The position numbers and the translations under genes were made by a program. DNA of 64,000 nucleotides from Margaritifera margaritifera (lineage: Eukaryota > Mollusca > Bivalvia > Unionida > Margaritiferidae): the NCBI GenBank assembly GCA_029931535.1, contig JAQPZY010001688.1, forward strand, positions 8,283,001 to 8,347,000, read 5' to 3'. Positions 12,061 to 25,071 of the stretch are shown here, piece by piece. The notes beneath the pieces were generated by a model. It worked only from the letters and a program-made list of their open reading frames with translations, made no database searches and was not told the origin of the DNA. The stretch's first letter is position 1, and every line of letters begins with the position of its first letter.

Positions 12061-12117
12061 GTTTGAATGCAATATATACATCACATTTTTTTTGTCTTGG
12101 AAGAGCAAGTTTACAGC

Positions 12118-12242
12118 TGATTGACTTTTCACTGAAATGTTTTATTCACTTCTTGGAGCATTGTTAGTGATATTTTAATGGACTGACTTTTCACTGAAAT
12201 GTTTTATTCACTTCTTGGAGCATAGTTAGTGATATTTCAATA
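12118..12242. repeat. Direct duplication, about 64 bp
   Basis: Two copies of tgacttttcactgaaatgtt followed by ttattcacttcttggagca. Confidence 0.88.
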
Positions 12243-12527
12243 GACCCATTCTGAATTGCATCTTAATCAAATTCATAACATTTTAAATGAAAACAGATGT
12301 CATTCCATTGCTTTCGTGTCTGACCATATGACTTCTCCATGCATCATCTCTCACATTCGAATGATTATGCACTTTTGTATTTACAACTGCACATTTAAGT
12401 TATTTAAGAAGAGGTTTTTGCCAAACTCCTAAATCTAATAAATGTTACTGTTACTCCTACAGTGCAATTCTAAATACAATTGCCATATTGTTGTTCGTAT
12501 AAAGATTTAAAATTTGAAAAGCAATAA

Positions 12528-12533
<6 letters not shown>

Positions 12534-12619
<86 letters not shown>

Positions 12620-12620
12620 T
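12534..12620. repeat. (TA)n(TG)n microsatellite
   Basis: About 33 TA dinucleotides run into nine TG dinucleotides. Confidence 0.97.
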
Positions 12621-13244
12621 TATAATAATGACTGCAGTGTGAATTTGATGGTAGGATGGAAATTGTTAACAAATCCAAAGAATTGTTGGAGTTGGTCATG
12701 TGTCCCTACTCATTTGTTCTCCAATAGTAGTCCATAAATCTGCATCAGCTTAAGGGTTTTTGGGGTGCTTGATTCAGAAGTGATAATTATTTTTTATTTT
12801 CCTATATGCCTTTCCATATTTCAAGGAGAGTAGACCCATGAATCAGCTCGGATATATTCAGAAAACTTAAATGAACTATATTTGAATTGCATTTTTATTT
12901 AAACTGCAAATTTTATTTATCACTTATTTGTAATGTATTGTTGAGCTTAAAGTTAAGTGTCTCACATAGCACTGCTTAAAAAAGGTCTAGCATGAACTGA
13001 CTTGTGCAGCAACAAAATGGTCATCAGCAGCTGCCCACCCACCCACCCAAAAAATCAAAATCTACCACAATATACCAAGATTATTTCAGCTGTTGGAGTT
13101 TACATCTAATATCGCCTACAACTGGTTGGCAAACCTTAATTTTATCTTGCTTGACACTTTAGACAGGTGTTTCAGATGGTGGAAATTTTAATTATAAAAC
13201 CAAGTATATTAATTACTTTAAGCATAGATGTATATGCATTTGCA
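12621..13244. other. Intron, no feature found
   Basis: Nothing beyond a short acccacccaccc run near 13038. Confidence 0.5.
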
Positions 13245-13470
13245 ATTATGAGTCATAGTTTTGTCCATGTATTAACATACAGTCATTATGAACCATAGTT
13301 TTGTCCACGTATTAACATACAGACATTATGAACCATAGTTTTGTCCATCTATTAACATACAGACATTATGAACCATAGTTTTGTCCATGTATTAACATAC
13401 AATCATTATGAACCATAGTTTTGTCCATGTATTAACATACAATCATTATGAGCCATAGTTTTGTCCGTGA
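13245..13470. repeat. Minisatellite, 40-bp unit
   Basis: Five to six units of attatgaaccatagttttgt followed by ccatgtattaacatacagac. Confidence 0.93.
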
Positions 13471-14100
13471 ATAGAGTCAAGTTTCATCACAGCAAGATTT
13501 ATTACAAGAAAATATTATGATAATGAATAATAAAAAAATGTATGGCATGGTAATTTTGATGTTTAGAATGTAATATTCAGCTTTTGACTCCAACATTCAT
13601 TCCTGATAACAAGCATGCATATTTTTATTTTATGATGCTGTTTACAATGACAGTGCCTTGAGGTGTGAACTTCATGAAAATGACATAACTATCACTCACA
13701 AATAATGACTTTATTATAATTGCTCATATACTCCTGTTTTGGGAGTTTTAGATATATGTGAGGCATTTGATAACATTAAATATGAAATATACATCTTTAT
13801 TTCTGACTTGTTCTTCTCATTTACACATGCTGGATTGACAATGATAAGCAAGAGAGGTAACTTAATATAAATTAAAGATATGATCTTTACAACAACATAT
13901 TTCTAACAGTGACTAAATTGGTTGGAAACCAACTTGGTCATTGCTACAAGAGTTTTCTGTATATGAATTGTATTGAATGCCCAAACCTAGCCTTATATTT
14001 CAGAACAAAATACTCTTTTTATTTTTTTTCAATATTTCTAACTTCTAAATTTAACAGATCTAAATATGTTACACTCTTGAGGCTAATGATTACAAAATAA
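13471..14100. other. Intron, no feature found
   Basis: AT-rich, no repeat and no coding character. Confidence 0.5.
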
Positions 14101-15510
14101 ATGCTAGCTGTTCTAGTAAGCATGTATGTATGTGACCATAGCATATATCTAGCTGTTCTAGTAAGCATGTATGTATGTGACCATAGCATATATCTAGCTG
14201 TTCTAGTAAGCATGTGTGTATGTGACCATAGCATATATCTAGCTGTTCTAGTAAGCATGTATGTATGTGACCATAGCATATATCTAGCTGTTCTAGTAAG
14301 CATGTATGTATGTGACCATAGCATATATCTAGCTGTTCTAGTAAGCATGTGTGTATGTGACCATAGCATATATCTAGCTGTTTTAGTAAGCATGTGTGTA
14401 TGTGGCCATGGTGCTATCTAGCTGTTCTAGTAAGCATGTGTGTATGTGACCATAGCATATATCTAGCTGTTCTAGTAAGCATGTGTGTATGTGACCATAG
14501 CATATATCTAGCTGTTCTAGTAAGCATGTGTGTATGTGACCATAGCATATATCTAACTGTTCTAGTAAGCATGTATGTATGTGGCCATGGTGCTATCTAG
14601 CTGTTCTAGTAAGCATGTGTGTATGTGACCAAAGCATATATCTAGCTGTTCTAGTAAGCATGTGTGTATGTGACCATAGCATATATCTAACTGTTCTAGT
14701 AAGCATGTGTGTATGTGACCATAGCATATATCTAACTGTTCTAGTAAGCATGTATGTATGTGGCCATGGTGCTATCTAGCTGTTCTAGTAAGCATGTGTG
14801 TATGTGACCATAGCATATATCTAGCTGTTCTAGTAAGCATGTGTGTATGTGACCATAGCATATATCTAGCTGTTCTAGTAAGCATGTGTGTATGTGACCA
14901 TAGCATATATCTAACTGTTCTAGTAAGCATGTATGTATGTGACCATAGCATATATCTAGCTGTTCTAGTAAGCATGTGTGTATGTGACCAAAGCATATAT
15001 CTAGCTGTTCTAGTAAGCATGTGTGTATGTGACCATAGCATATATCTAGCTGTTCTAGTAAGCATGTGTGTATGTGACCATAGCATATATCTAGCTGTTT
15101 TAGTAAGCATGTGTGTATGTGGCCATGGTGCTATCTAGCTGTTCTAGTAAGCATGTGTGTATGTGACCATAGCATATATCTAGCTGTTATAGTAAGCATG
15201 TGTGTATGTGACCATAGCATATATCTAACTGTTCTAGTAAGCTTGTATGTATGTGGCAATTTTTGCTATCTAGCTGTTCTAGTAAGCATGTGTGTATGTG
15301 ACCATAGCATATATGTAGCTGTTCTAGTAAGCATGTATGTATGTGACCATAGCATATATCTAACTGTTCTAGTAAGCATGTATGTATGTGGCCATGGTGC
15401 TATCTAACTGTTCTAGTAAGCATGTATGTATGTGGCCATGGTGCTATCTAGCTGTTCTAGTAAGCATGTATGTATGTGGCCATGGTGCTATCTAGCTGTT
15501 CTAGTAAGCA
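14101..15510. repeat. Minisatellite, 45-bp unit with a ~179-bp higher-order repeat
   Basis: About 31 units of ctagctgttctagtaagcat followed by gtgtgtatgtgaccatagcatatat. A 44-bp variant with ggccatggtgctat recurs at 14403, 14583, 14763 and 15121, which gives a four-unit period. The long open frames on both strands (LAVLVSMCVCDHSIY-type) are a by-product of the 45-bp length. I see no signal to suggest translation. Confidence 0.96.
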
Positions 15511-15712
15511 TCTAGTCTAGCAACACTAGCAATAAGAGCTAAAAAGTTTGCCTTGATCAAGCCTTGCAATTCAATCAAGCAATTGAGTTTGTGAATTTAC
15601 ACTTGTATGTAATCTTTTTTGCATCATAGATCTATGCTGTAGCTATAATTATTGATAATATCTCTAGACTTTTGCCTTAGTTATAACCATGAAAGTTAAC
15701 TTTTTCCTTCAG

Positions 15713-15802
15713 ATGAAGAAGAAACGGGGGCCACTCCTGTGGAAAATCACAGGAGTGAGCATGCTCCCTCCCAACCTATCTCCATAGCATCATCTGTAGT
15801 GG
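15713..15802 (+). CDS. Internal exon B of the same gene
   Basis: This 90-nt phase 1/phase 1 exon has a strong acceptor (tttttccttcag) and a gtaagatt donor. It holds 29 full codons plus the split codons. The peptide starts DEEETGATPVENHRSEHAP and continues into a Ser/Val-rich stretch, so it is probably a disordered linker. The split codon with exon A gives Asp, and the split codon with exon C gives Glu. Because the exon is phase-symmetric it could be skipped without shifting the frame. The intron before it is about 13 kb and carries most of the left-hand minisatellites, including the 45-bp array that ends about 200 bp upstream. Confidence 0.72.
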
Positions 15803-17130
15803 GTAAGATTGCTTATGCAACATAGTCTATGCTTGTGTAATCACCTTAGCAGCAATCACCATAGCAATAATCTTTTTCAAAGGAATGCATGATTATCATA
15901 GAGAAATTACTCTCAAAATAATTTACCATCACTCTTCTGGTATGCATGTATGTATAGGGTTTAAGGATACATAAGCACAATTCTGGCAATATAATCACTC
16001 TTGAAAAAAACTAAGCACTCTTTGAGGAATTTACTCTGACTGTTGCTTGAAAGCACAAGTGTATCATTTGCCACAGGGAAAGCATGCAGATCACTCTTGA
16101 TACAAATATCACAATTGATAGGGATTTTTTTTGTGGTACACCTTGGAAGTTATTCACTCATTTGCAATGAAAATATTGTCATTGTTTGGCAACAATATGG
16201 ACTTTGACAGTGATTCACGTAAATATATATATCTGTGTAAGAGCATGATCTTTCTTCACAGAGCATCAAATTTCAGTCTCTAGCAATGTTAGGATAAGTA
16301 TATTTTTTTAGGAATAATGGGGATAGCTCATTATATATATAATTGTTATTAGTCCAATGCACAGATTTACCTTTATTTGTTCATCTCCAAAACATAGGTA
16401 ATATTCTGTGTAAGGGCTGGAAGCCACAAGCTCTGCTCTTCAGACCTGTCAAGCTTGTGTTGTGAATTTCATAACTTTTGAATATTCAGGATCCATCAGT
16501 GTTGTGGTCACATGATGTCACACACACTAAATCTTAAGATGTTTTTATTCCTAGACATTCATTTTTTCAGAGACAGAAAATGTCATAATTGCCTTGCTTT
16601 TCCCTCCTCTACCATTACATATATTTTATGATAATTACAGAAATTATTCAATTTCTATTTTAGCAGTAGAATATAATCCTGACTATTTGATAGAATCATT
16701 TCTCTTTTTTTCATGGGCCAGCAGACAGACTATAATGAATATACTCTTCCAGATTATTGCTTGCAAATACAATAATTTACACAATCCTTTATATGCATTT
16801 GCATGTTATGCACATTGTGCCTGCAGAAAGAAAATAGATTTAGCTGCACATAATGATGTAATGCACTTTCAATCACTGTATGTATGCACTTGTATACAGA
16901 TTAGTGTAGAAAATGCACATTTAATATAGCATGGTGCACATCAAGGCATTAATTCAGAATTGTTTTTCAGATCAGAGTCAGTATGAGTCAGAGTCAGTAT
17001 GTTTCAATAGTGCTAAACAGATAGTAGGAAAATATTCATCTGCATGAAAGGCAATGCCTCTTTTATATCATACCCATATTAATTTGTAAATTATTGTATA
17101 CTTATTATATGTCTGCTTTTTGGCAGAGCA
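15803..17130. other. Intron, no feature found
   Basis: AT-rich sequence. The 111-codon open frame at 16594 shows no recognisable domain. Confidence 0.45.
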
Positions 17131-18650
17131 TATTATGCTGTGACTGTCTGTCTGTCTGTCCATTAACTTTTCCTTTTCCACATGATGGCTTGAGTTCAAC
17201 AGCACCTACCTTTACCAATCTTTACAGGTAAGTTCTTCTCGATTAAAGAAAGATGCCAATCAATTTTGGCGTTAAAAGGTCAAAGGCCAAAGTCACTGAT
17301 TGAAAGAAGAAAAATGGTCTTTGTGCAATAACATTAGTTCTACATTCCAGACTTGGCGCAACATTCATGGATGGCTTGCATTTGGGATAAGGAAAAAGTC
17401 TTGTTTATTTAGAAGTCAAAAGGTCAAAAGTCAAGGTCATTGTGACTAAGGCTGCAGTGTTTAACAAAAATGCATAAATGTGTAGACGGTATACAATAAC
17501 CAAAATGATGCCATTTAATCAAAACAATTCAAAATGCAACCTTTACCCTGATCTGCTGACTGCTGTTTATTTGTAAATCATTGACAGTGTGCATGCCACA
17601 TCTTACTCAACTTGTAATTGTTTCATTGCTGTACATCTTTTACCTCTTATTATGACAGGATTCAGTTGTTAAGACGTATCTTTGTTGAATATATCTGACA
17701 ATTTAGTTCAAACATCCTTAGGATCGTCATGATAGTTTTGTACTACTACATATAACTACAGGATGACAAAATCGATAATACAACCAGACATATTGTCTGG
17801 ACATGCACATACAATAACACTTTTGTGTGAACTACGATGACTAAGAAATTGAAGTGGCTTACAAACTTGAAAAGAAAATTTTACTCATTAATAATTCTCT
17901 TAACAAACATGTTGTTCAAAGGTAAATAATGTAGTTTTAAAGAGCGTTTTGTCGGCAATATCAGAAAGTCAATGTGATGAATCATGTTGTGTAATGTGCG
18001 GTATAAACAATTTTTGTCAACATTGGCTTTTTCCTAGCAATGCCACATTCAATGTGAAAGTCATCCATACTTTAAGAAAAGAATTAGCAGAAAAATCTTA
18101 CTAAACAGTTGTCTTAGCAGAGATGTGGAAATATATCCTTTAATTGGAACATATAGTTCCATTGTCACTAATGGTGAGGTGCATGTTTGCTTATCTGTTT
18201 ATCGATTTTGTAAACGTTTACAAGCAGTTAGCTAAATTAAACCATTTTGACATGTAAATGTTGCAGCCTTAACTGTGACTGAAAGAAGAAAAATGATATT
18301 TGCATAACCACTTTAGTTCTAGACCACATACATTTACCGAAGTTTGTGGAGGGCTTGCACTTAAGGTATGGAAGAGGCCTGTTGAATTGGGGCTCAAAAA
18401 GTCACAGGTAAGGGTCATTGTGGCTCAAAGAAAAATGGGTTTTGCAGTATAACTTTTGTTCCTGAGTAAGTTCTCTGACCAAACTTTGTGGATGGCTTGC
18501 ACTTAAGATGAAGAAACCTATATATTCTGGACTCTAAAGGTCAGAGGTCACAGTCATGGTATGTCTAAAAAGAAAATAACGGTCTCTTTGGTCAATAATC
18601 TCCAGAGTTAACCATGCCCTACTAGTTCCCTACCTAGAGGACTATTCTAT
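17130..18650. repeat. Dispersed 'aaaggtcaaggtcac' repeat
   Basis: Diverged units carry 'gaaagaagaaaaatggtctt', 'aaactttgtggatggcttgc', 'acttgggataaggaagaacc' and 'aaaggtcaaaggtcaaggtc'. A non-family stretch lies at 17640-18180. The same family occurs at 25560-26160 and 55220-56050. Confidence 0.7.
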
Positions 18651-19120
18651 ACAGGGTGGGCACAGTACTCTTGTTATTCATAAGGGCCCTGCATCAAGAT
18701 GTCGGAGTCTTATAATAATTACCGTTCAGTCCATTTGTCTGTCTGTCTGTCAACACTTCTTGTAACCAGCATAGCTCTGCAACCCAAACACATAATTGGA
18801 TGATATTTGGTAGGTGAATTGCCTATTACACATAGGAGTACTTTTTAAAGGTTTTGTCCTTTGAAGCCCAATTTTAATGGAGTTATTGCCCTTTTCCCAT
18901 CAATATTGCATCTCCATTACAGCAGATCCTTGTAACCAGCATAGTTCAAGAACCATTCCTTACATTCAGTTGCAATTTATTAAGTACATTGTTTCATAGG
19001 CTTAGATCTGCATTTAATGGGTTTAATCTCATCAGTTCCATTTTGGATAGAGTTATGCCACTTGACAATTAACTTCACATGGCATGTTGCTCGAAAACTA
19101 TTCAAAATATTCATAGGTAG
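18650..19120. repeat. Dispersed repeat with 'cttgtaaccagcatag' units
   Basis: It follows the previous family and starts near aagggccctgcatcaagatg. It has two diverged copies of cttgtaaccagcatagctct and a tctgtctgtctgtc run. Confidence 0.55.
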
Positions 19121-19129
19121 TTGGGTGCA

Positions 19130-19530
19130 AATATTGTCTTATCGACTTGCATTGATTTAATCTCATCGAATATTGTCTTATCGACTTGCATTGATTTAAT
19201 CTCATCGAATATTGTCTTATCGACTTGCATTGATTTAATCTCATCGAATATTGTCTTATCGACTTGCATTGATTTAATCTCATCGAATATTGTCTTATCG
19301 ACTTGCATTGATTTAATCTCATCGAATATTGTCTTATCGACTTGCATGTGCCTTTTATTGATTTAATCTCATCGAATATTGTCTTATCGACTTGCATGTG
19401 CCTTTTATTGATTTAATCTCATCGAATATTGTCTTATCGACTTGCATGTGCCTTTTATTGATTTAATCTCATCGAATATTGTCTTATCGACTTGCATGTG
19501 CCTTTTATTGATTTAATCTCATCGAAAAGA
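19130..19530. repeat. Minisatellite, 39-bp then 50-bp units
   Basis: Five units of gaatattgtcttatcgactt followed by gcattgatttaatctcatc. Then come four units in which the 11 bp tgtgcctttta have been inserted. Insertion followed by amplification of the longer form explains the order. Confidence 0.95.
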
Positions 19531-19539
19531 ATTATGGCT

Positions 19540-19900
19540 GTCCCATTGTTCATCCTCCTGACTTCAGTTTTCACAAGGTAACTTCACTAACATTTGCTGG
19601 ATTTCAACCAAACTTGGCATGTAGCTTCAGATTGATTAGACATTGAGTAAATTGGATTTTTAGTGTTCCACAACATCATTTACAAGAGTTATGACCCCTG
19701 ATTGACTGTCATTCTTACTTTGGTTTTTTAAAGCATAACTTTATCAAGCTTTGTTGCATTTCAACCAAATTTGGTTTGCAGCTTTATATTAATGAGACCT
19801 TGACAGAATTTAATTTTTTGGGAATTTTACTAAAACAGAATAACAGTATCTAGCTGGTCCTGAATGAAAATGGTGCTGATCTGACATCCAACATGACAAC
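19540..19900. repeat. Dispersed repeat, diverged
   Basis: Two units with 'tttcaaccaaacttggcatg' and 'ttatgacccctgattgactg'. This mollusc-type dispersed repeat is not coding. Confidence 0.5.
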
Positions 19901-19909
19901 CATAGTGAT

Positions 19910-20260
19910 CATCTCATGTCTTTGAGTATGATGGATTAAGAACTTGTATCATGTATCAGTGTCTTTGAGAATGATGGATAAAAAACATTTGTATCATGTA
20001 TCAGTGTCTTTGAGTATGATGAATAAAAAACTTGTATCATGTATCAGTGTCTTTGAGTATGATGGATAAAAACTTGTATCATGTATCAGTGTCTTTGAGT
20101 ATGATGAATAAAAAACTTGTATAATGTATCAGTGTCTTTGAGTATGATGGATAAAACACTTGTATCATGTATCAGTGTCTTTGAGTATGATGGATAAAAC
20201 ACTTGTATCATGTATCAGTGTCTTTGAGTATGATGGATAAAACACTTGTATCATTAGACT
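19910..20260. repeat. Minisatellite, 43-bp unit
   Basis: About seven units of gtatcatgtatcagtgtctt followed by tgagtatgatggataaaacactt. Confidence 0.94.
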
Positions 20261-20399
20261 TTTGACCAGATTTACCAGTGTCACTGAGTATAAAGGGTAC
20301 AGTCATCACAGGGTGAATTTTTATTTTACATTTGTGGGGTAAATCATTAACTTTGGTTTGATTTTGTGAGTTGCGGTAGAGCAACACAGGTAGGTTATT

Positions 20400-20530
20400 T
20401 AGTGCTATAGACACACCATGGTATCCAACCTGGCCTTATCTGATGATAGGATTCAAACGCTCACCCACTTGATTGCGAATCTGGTATAGCAAACACGGAG
20501 CTACCATAGCTCCTGCCTCTATTAGTTGCC
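20400..20530 (-). mobile_element. tRNA-like SINE
   Basis: The minus strand reads ggagctatggtagctccgtg, then gcgtttgaatcctatc. The spacing resembles box A and box B of a tRNA-derived SINE. A clear target duplication was not found and the tail end is unsure. Confidence 0.45.
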
Positions 20531-20649
20531 TTGTATGACAGGCAGGAGAGTGCATCTGGTATATTATACATCCCTGAGCTTACAGAGGATGGATAGATTG
20601 TTAAGAGCTGTATGAAGGAGCTATATGATCTATTTCAATAAATGTATTT

Positions 20650-21360
20650 TTATCAGATTTGTCACATTATAGCAGAGGAACAAAGTGGTTTAAATGTCAG
20701 AGGTCAAGGTCACGGGGGTTGTTTAGTCAAGTGTTATTAGGGCTGCAGCAACATTATCGCAGGCAAGATGATAAATATACAGAGTTTTGTACTTCATTGA
20801 TCTTATGAACGCACAGTGACTTCAATTATATCCAATAAACAAGTTGATAGTCAGCACTCTGACATTGATTTCAAGGTCAACAGTCTTAACGTGTTTTTGC
20901 TGTACTGGCTAGTGAGCATGATAACACAAACAGGTATGAATGGATTTTTGTAAAACCCAGTTTGTAGATATATCTGGAGAATACTTTGAATGATTCCAGA
21001 CCAGTAACATTGGTTTTTCCAAAAATATTAATTAAGGATTAACCTGGACTTAGCATGTGGTTACATCTTAACAGTATCTGAGACAAATTGAATGATCTTC
21101 TATCCATCAAATCAGGTTCAAGGTCAAAGATCATGACAGAGATTTTTGTATTGCACTTACATGTATCTTGTAAACATGTTAACTCAAACATATAAGAAAA
21201 TATATTTCTAACCAAATTTGTTATGTTGGCTTTTCTCAAGAACGTATAAAATGGCTTCAATACTCGGCAATTGCACAAAATAAGAGGGAAGAAACAGACA
21301 TCATGTGGATTACTGCAAATAAATGTTGCCCAGTAGTGCATCAGTCCCTTTGAGGGACTC
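20650..21360. repeat. Dispersed repeat, copy 1
   Basis: It aligns with 56080-56710 over most of its length, sharing gatatatctggagaatactt, 'caaaggtcatgacagagatt' and the end gcatcagtccctttgaggga. Confidence 0.7.
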
Positions 21361-21674
21361 TATTGTGATATTTCAAATAAATTCAACAGATTGTAACTTT
21401 GATTTTAACATTTTTGATTTTTAGTCATTGTCTGATTTTGTGCTTTAAAAAGATGTATAAAATTGCGGTTTGGTTTTATAGATATAATTCTTACATGACA
21501 TAACTGAGATTTAATTTTCACATTGCAAGATTATAAAAAAAAAAAATGCACAAGTGATTTTCTTAACAATCATGAATGTGTTTAGGTCTCAAGTTTAGAT
21601 ACACACAGGGAGTATAAGGTATCTTTAGTATAACATAAAACTTGTACCTATTTTCTTTCTATATTTGTTTGTAG

Positions 21675-21799
21675 AATCTCCAAAGTCATCAGTGACAGAA
21701 AAGGAAATTGTGGATGCACTGACTGAGCATGCTCAAAAGATTGCAGAGAACATCCTGAGTAGTCAGGATGCAGGGCAAAACCTGGAGAAAGATATCAGG
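21675..21799 (+). CDS. Internal exon C, predicted amphipathic helix
   Basis: This 125-nt exon enters in phase 1 and ends in phase 0, with acceptor ttgtttgtag and donor gtaaag. It encodes about 42 residues. The central stretch EKEIVDALTEHAQKIAENIL has hydrophobic residues spaced like an amphipathic helix, flanked by Ser-rich and Asp/Gln-rich sequence. Such a helix often mediates dimerisation or docking; that is inference from spacing only, and it does not fit the A-kinase anchor consensus cleanly. The frame continues without a stop into exon D. Confidence 0.75.
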
Positions 21800-22095
21800 G
21801 TAAAGGACACAAATCTTATTACATTGCAGACTTTATAATTGCTGTTGAACAATTGCAGCAAATAAATGTTTTTTTTTCTAATCATGTTTTACTGAAATTA
21901 TTGAGTCCTAATCTGGTTGACTAATTTATACTTTTTGCTGATTATTGTTATAATTGCAGAGTATTAGCACACTAATGTGGATGTGATAACTTAAATGCAA
22001 TTTGGACAAATGAAGGTACTAATATATTCTTAAAGACAGGATTTGGTATCTTTTTTTGAAAAATGTATTACTTAGATTTACTAACAGGCATGAAT
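21800..22095. other. Intron, no feature found
   Basis: AT-rich, nothing seen. Confidence 0.5.
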
Positions 22096-22290
22096 AATGG
22101 TGTTTTTACATAACATTTACATCAATAGAAGACATTATAAAGTAATTAAATTTTGCTTTGTGGTGTTTTTACATAACATTTACATCAATAGGAGACATTA
22201 TAAAGTAATTACATTTTGCTTTGTGGTGTTTTTACATAACATTTACATCAATAGGAGACATTATAAAGTGATTACACATTGCTTTATGGT
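22096..22290. repeat. Tandem repeat, 63-bp unit
   Basis: Three units of gtgtttttacataacattta followed by catcaataggagacattata and the rest. Confidence 0.93.
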
Positions 22291-22699
22291 ATAGACATAG
22301 ATAATATTCAGACCATTCAGATATCTGTCTTATAATATATGCAAGGCCAAAAATGAAAATACAGCAAAACTGGTCTTGAGAGACCACCCATCTGCAGACC
22401 TGCCAGCCATTATGAATTTAAAGTAAGGCTTACGGAAATGATCCTTAAACTATGGACTTATGGAACAGTAGAAAAATAAATGAAAATATGATTGTTTGGT
22501 CAAATCTGGATATTGGCTTATCCAGTTTGGGTCCAGATCCGGGTTGTATACTTGTTGGCATTGGTCAAGGAACCAGGCTAACTTTACAGAGAGTATCTCA
22601 GACATTTTAATCCACCCATGTTCATGTAAACTGCCTGCATGATCAAGCTTTTACAATGTGATGAAATGTCATCCAGCAAATGAAAGGACAAAATCAGTC

Positions 22700-23070
22700 T
22701 CTTAAAAAGTCCAAACACATCAGCTCACAATATTCAGATACTTCGCCATTCTTGGGAAAAAACAGGAAAGGCAAGAATTATATTTATTGGACATCATGTT
22801 GTGTTGATTTGAGTCTAAACACATCAGCTCACAATATTCAGATACTTCACCATTCTTGGGAAAAAACAGGAAAGGCAAGAATTATATTTATTGGACATCA
22901 TGTTGTGTTGATTTGAGTATTGCTTATGGCAGGAGAGATGATTGCAATTATATTTATTGGACATCATGTTGTGTTGATTTGAGTATTGCTTGTGGCAGAA
23001 GAGATGATTGCAGTTATATTTATTGGACATCATGTTGTGTTGATTTGAGTATTGCTTGTGGCAGGAGAGA
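22700..23070. repeat. Nested tandem duplications
   Basis: Two copies of a segment of about 105 bp (aaacacatcagctcacaata to gttgatttgagt). Its end, ttatatttattggacatcat, is amplified further in units of about 66 bp with attgcttgtggcaggagaga. The arrangement shows two rounds of duplication. Confidence 0.9.
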
Positions 23071-23099
23071 TGATTGCTGCTGCTATACAAGTTTAAAAT

Positions 23100-24990
23100 T
23101 AAAAAAAAGAAAAGATTTTGTCAAGGTATTAGTTCTAGCAAGAAGTCATTGACCTCCATGAAGTTTGGAACTGCAATTTCTGGAACTGGATTGGAGGACA
23201 TTATGACCCAAATTGGAACTGAACTGGATGACATTATGGCCAAAATGTATTTCACAAATCTTTCTATTAAACATAATGTTGCCTTCGCTGCATCAGACTT
23301 CACTTACAAACTTTTCAAATGCATGTTTTCCAAGTGGACAGTAGCTGTACATGACATTTCATTACATCTTACTGAAAATTGATCTAACTTACAGAAAAAT
23401 ATAAACTGTCTTACTGAGAAGGTCTTTTCTGCTTCAGTCAACTAAAAAAGGGTGACAGGTGGTCTCTAAATGAAGGTCATCACACTACAAAACAAATTAT
23501 TCTATGCATCAAGAATCTGGTAAGAAAAGAGAGATTGTCTTCTACAACTGGTTTTTTAAATCAGGTTTATCTTTACCTGTGTAACTAACCAGACCAATGG
23601 CCAGCATTTTTGAATAGGCTTTTGTTTTTATTTTAAAAAAGGTGATAAACATCTTGATATATTTTGACAGTCTTTAACAATTTTTAAAAAAATATAATGA
23701 TCAGTGTTTTGCTAAAGGATTTCATTTATTGCCTGTAATTAAGATTTGATGTATAGTTAAATGCAAATCTAATTTCTAATCAGTTATGTTTAAAAAAGTA
23801 CATTATATTTTTGAGGTGAAAGGTAGGTACAGGGGAACCCTGTTATATCATCAGGATTATGGTTCATGAAAAAACACTGATATATGCAGAATCAGATATG
23901 ATGATCCTAACCAAAGATGTAATGATTGATGGTGAGGGGAGGTAATAGATATCAGTTTAATCCAAGTTTTTATGTGTTTTAAGCACACTTTACTTCATAA
24001 AATGACTGTTTCAATGAACAAAATGGACTAACAGCATATATCATTCAGTACCAGGTCACAAACAAAGCATGTAACTACCGGTAATAACAATCATCTTGTT
24101 TTACTGTTAATTAAAGTTAAACATGTCCAGGAATCTTGGCAAGCTTTACAGCACTCAATGAACAGGAGACGGTTTCATGGTACATGTACTTTCATACCAT
24201 GTTGCATTTTCTGACTTTTAACTAACAGTTAAAATGGCAACATTCTGAAGAGATGAGTTGGGTCAATTATGACTAAAAATATTTTCTCATTGTTGATATT
24301 GACACCTCAAAAACATAGCTAAACTGATAGTGTGACTAATTTTGTGGAGTATTAATTCAACTTAACAGTCTTGACTGGTCACCTATCTCATTAAATCAGA
24401 GGCTAAATGGTTTAAGCTGAAGCTAAGCCTATTTTCTAAAAACTCTCTTGCTTGATTGAAGATTGTTTATCGCAGACTTCATTGGAACATTAAGAAATTG
24501 ATTCAAAGACCTTTTGATTGCTGTCCCAAGATAAGTAAAGATTATTCTGCATTTTTCATTTGTTTGGTACAATTTTTGTTCATGGAAACTGAGCCATAAT
24601 TTGTTGAAAATCACAGTGTTAATTTTACAATCTGCCCAAAAATAAACACTTCAAATAAGACAGCCCCAAGAAAAATTTGCCTTTGTTGTGTTGACAGCAC
24701 AAGAACATTAATGATAATGTGAAATACTTTATAGAATTATTGCCTACTATATGTTTGTCTACATTATTCATCTTCAGAGTAGTAGTGCAGTCAAAGCATT
24801 TAAAAAAATGGGAGCTATGGTGTGACCATGTTATATCCAAATTTTTTATAAAAGCTTGTTATAGCAGGGTTCTTCTGTATTGTGTGTTCATTGATCTAAA
24901 TTTCTTTAAAATGAGTGGGTAAATGGCTTACTTAATGACCTAACTGCATGCTTCTTTAACCTTTTTGCTTGTTGTATGCTCACTTTTTAG
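23100..24990. other. Intron, no gene found
   Basis: The open frame at 23074-23382 looks slightly coding (GTGLEDIMTQIGTELDDIMA), but that part is an in-frame short duplication, gga.gacattatg. No splice sites frame it well. Confidence 0.4.
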
Positions 24991-25071
24991 CGAGCCGCAG
25001 AACTCTGGATGGAGACTCACCCAGTTCGGCACATATCAAGAAGTCAGTCTGTACAGGAAGTAGCTAATAGA
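24991..25071 (+). CDS. Internal exon D of the same gene
   Basis: This 81-nt exon is phase 0 on both sides and encodes 27 residues, starting RAAELWMETHPVRHISRSQS. The acceptor is gctcactttttag and the donor is gtaagg. The exon carries a basic and Ser-rich patch (RHISRSQS) that would be a plausible basophilic kinase site; this is inference. It joins in frame to exons C and E, and its length being a multiple of three makes it a possible cassette. No known domain is recognised. Confidence 0.75.

Noticed and set aside
14101..15407. Long open frames on both strands (about 60-126 codons) with a 15-residue period
   Set aside because: They are read-through of the 45-bp minisatellite; the unit length is a multiple of three and no start context, splice signal or non-repeat coding sequence is attached.
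23074..23382. 102-codon frame with GTGLEDIMTQIGTELDDIMA
   Set aside because: The coding look comes from a short in-frame duplication; no splice sites match the gene's phases.
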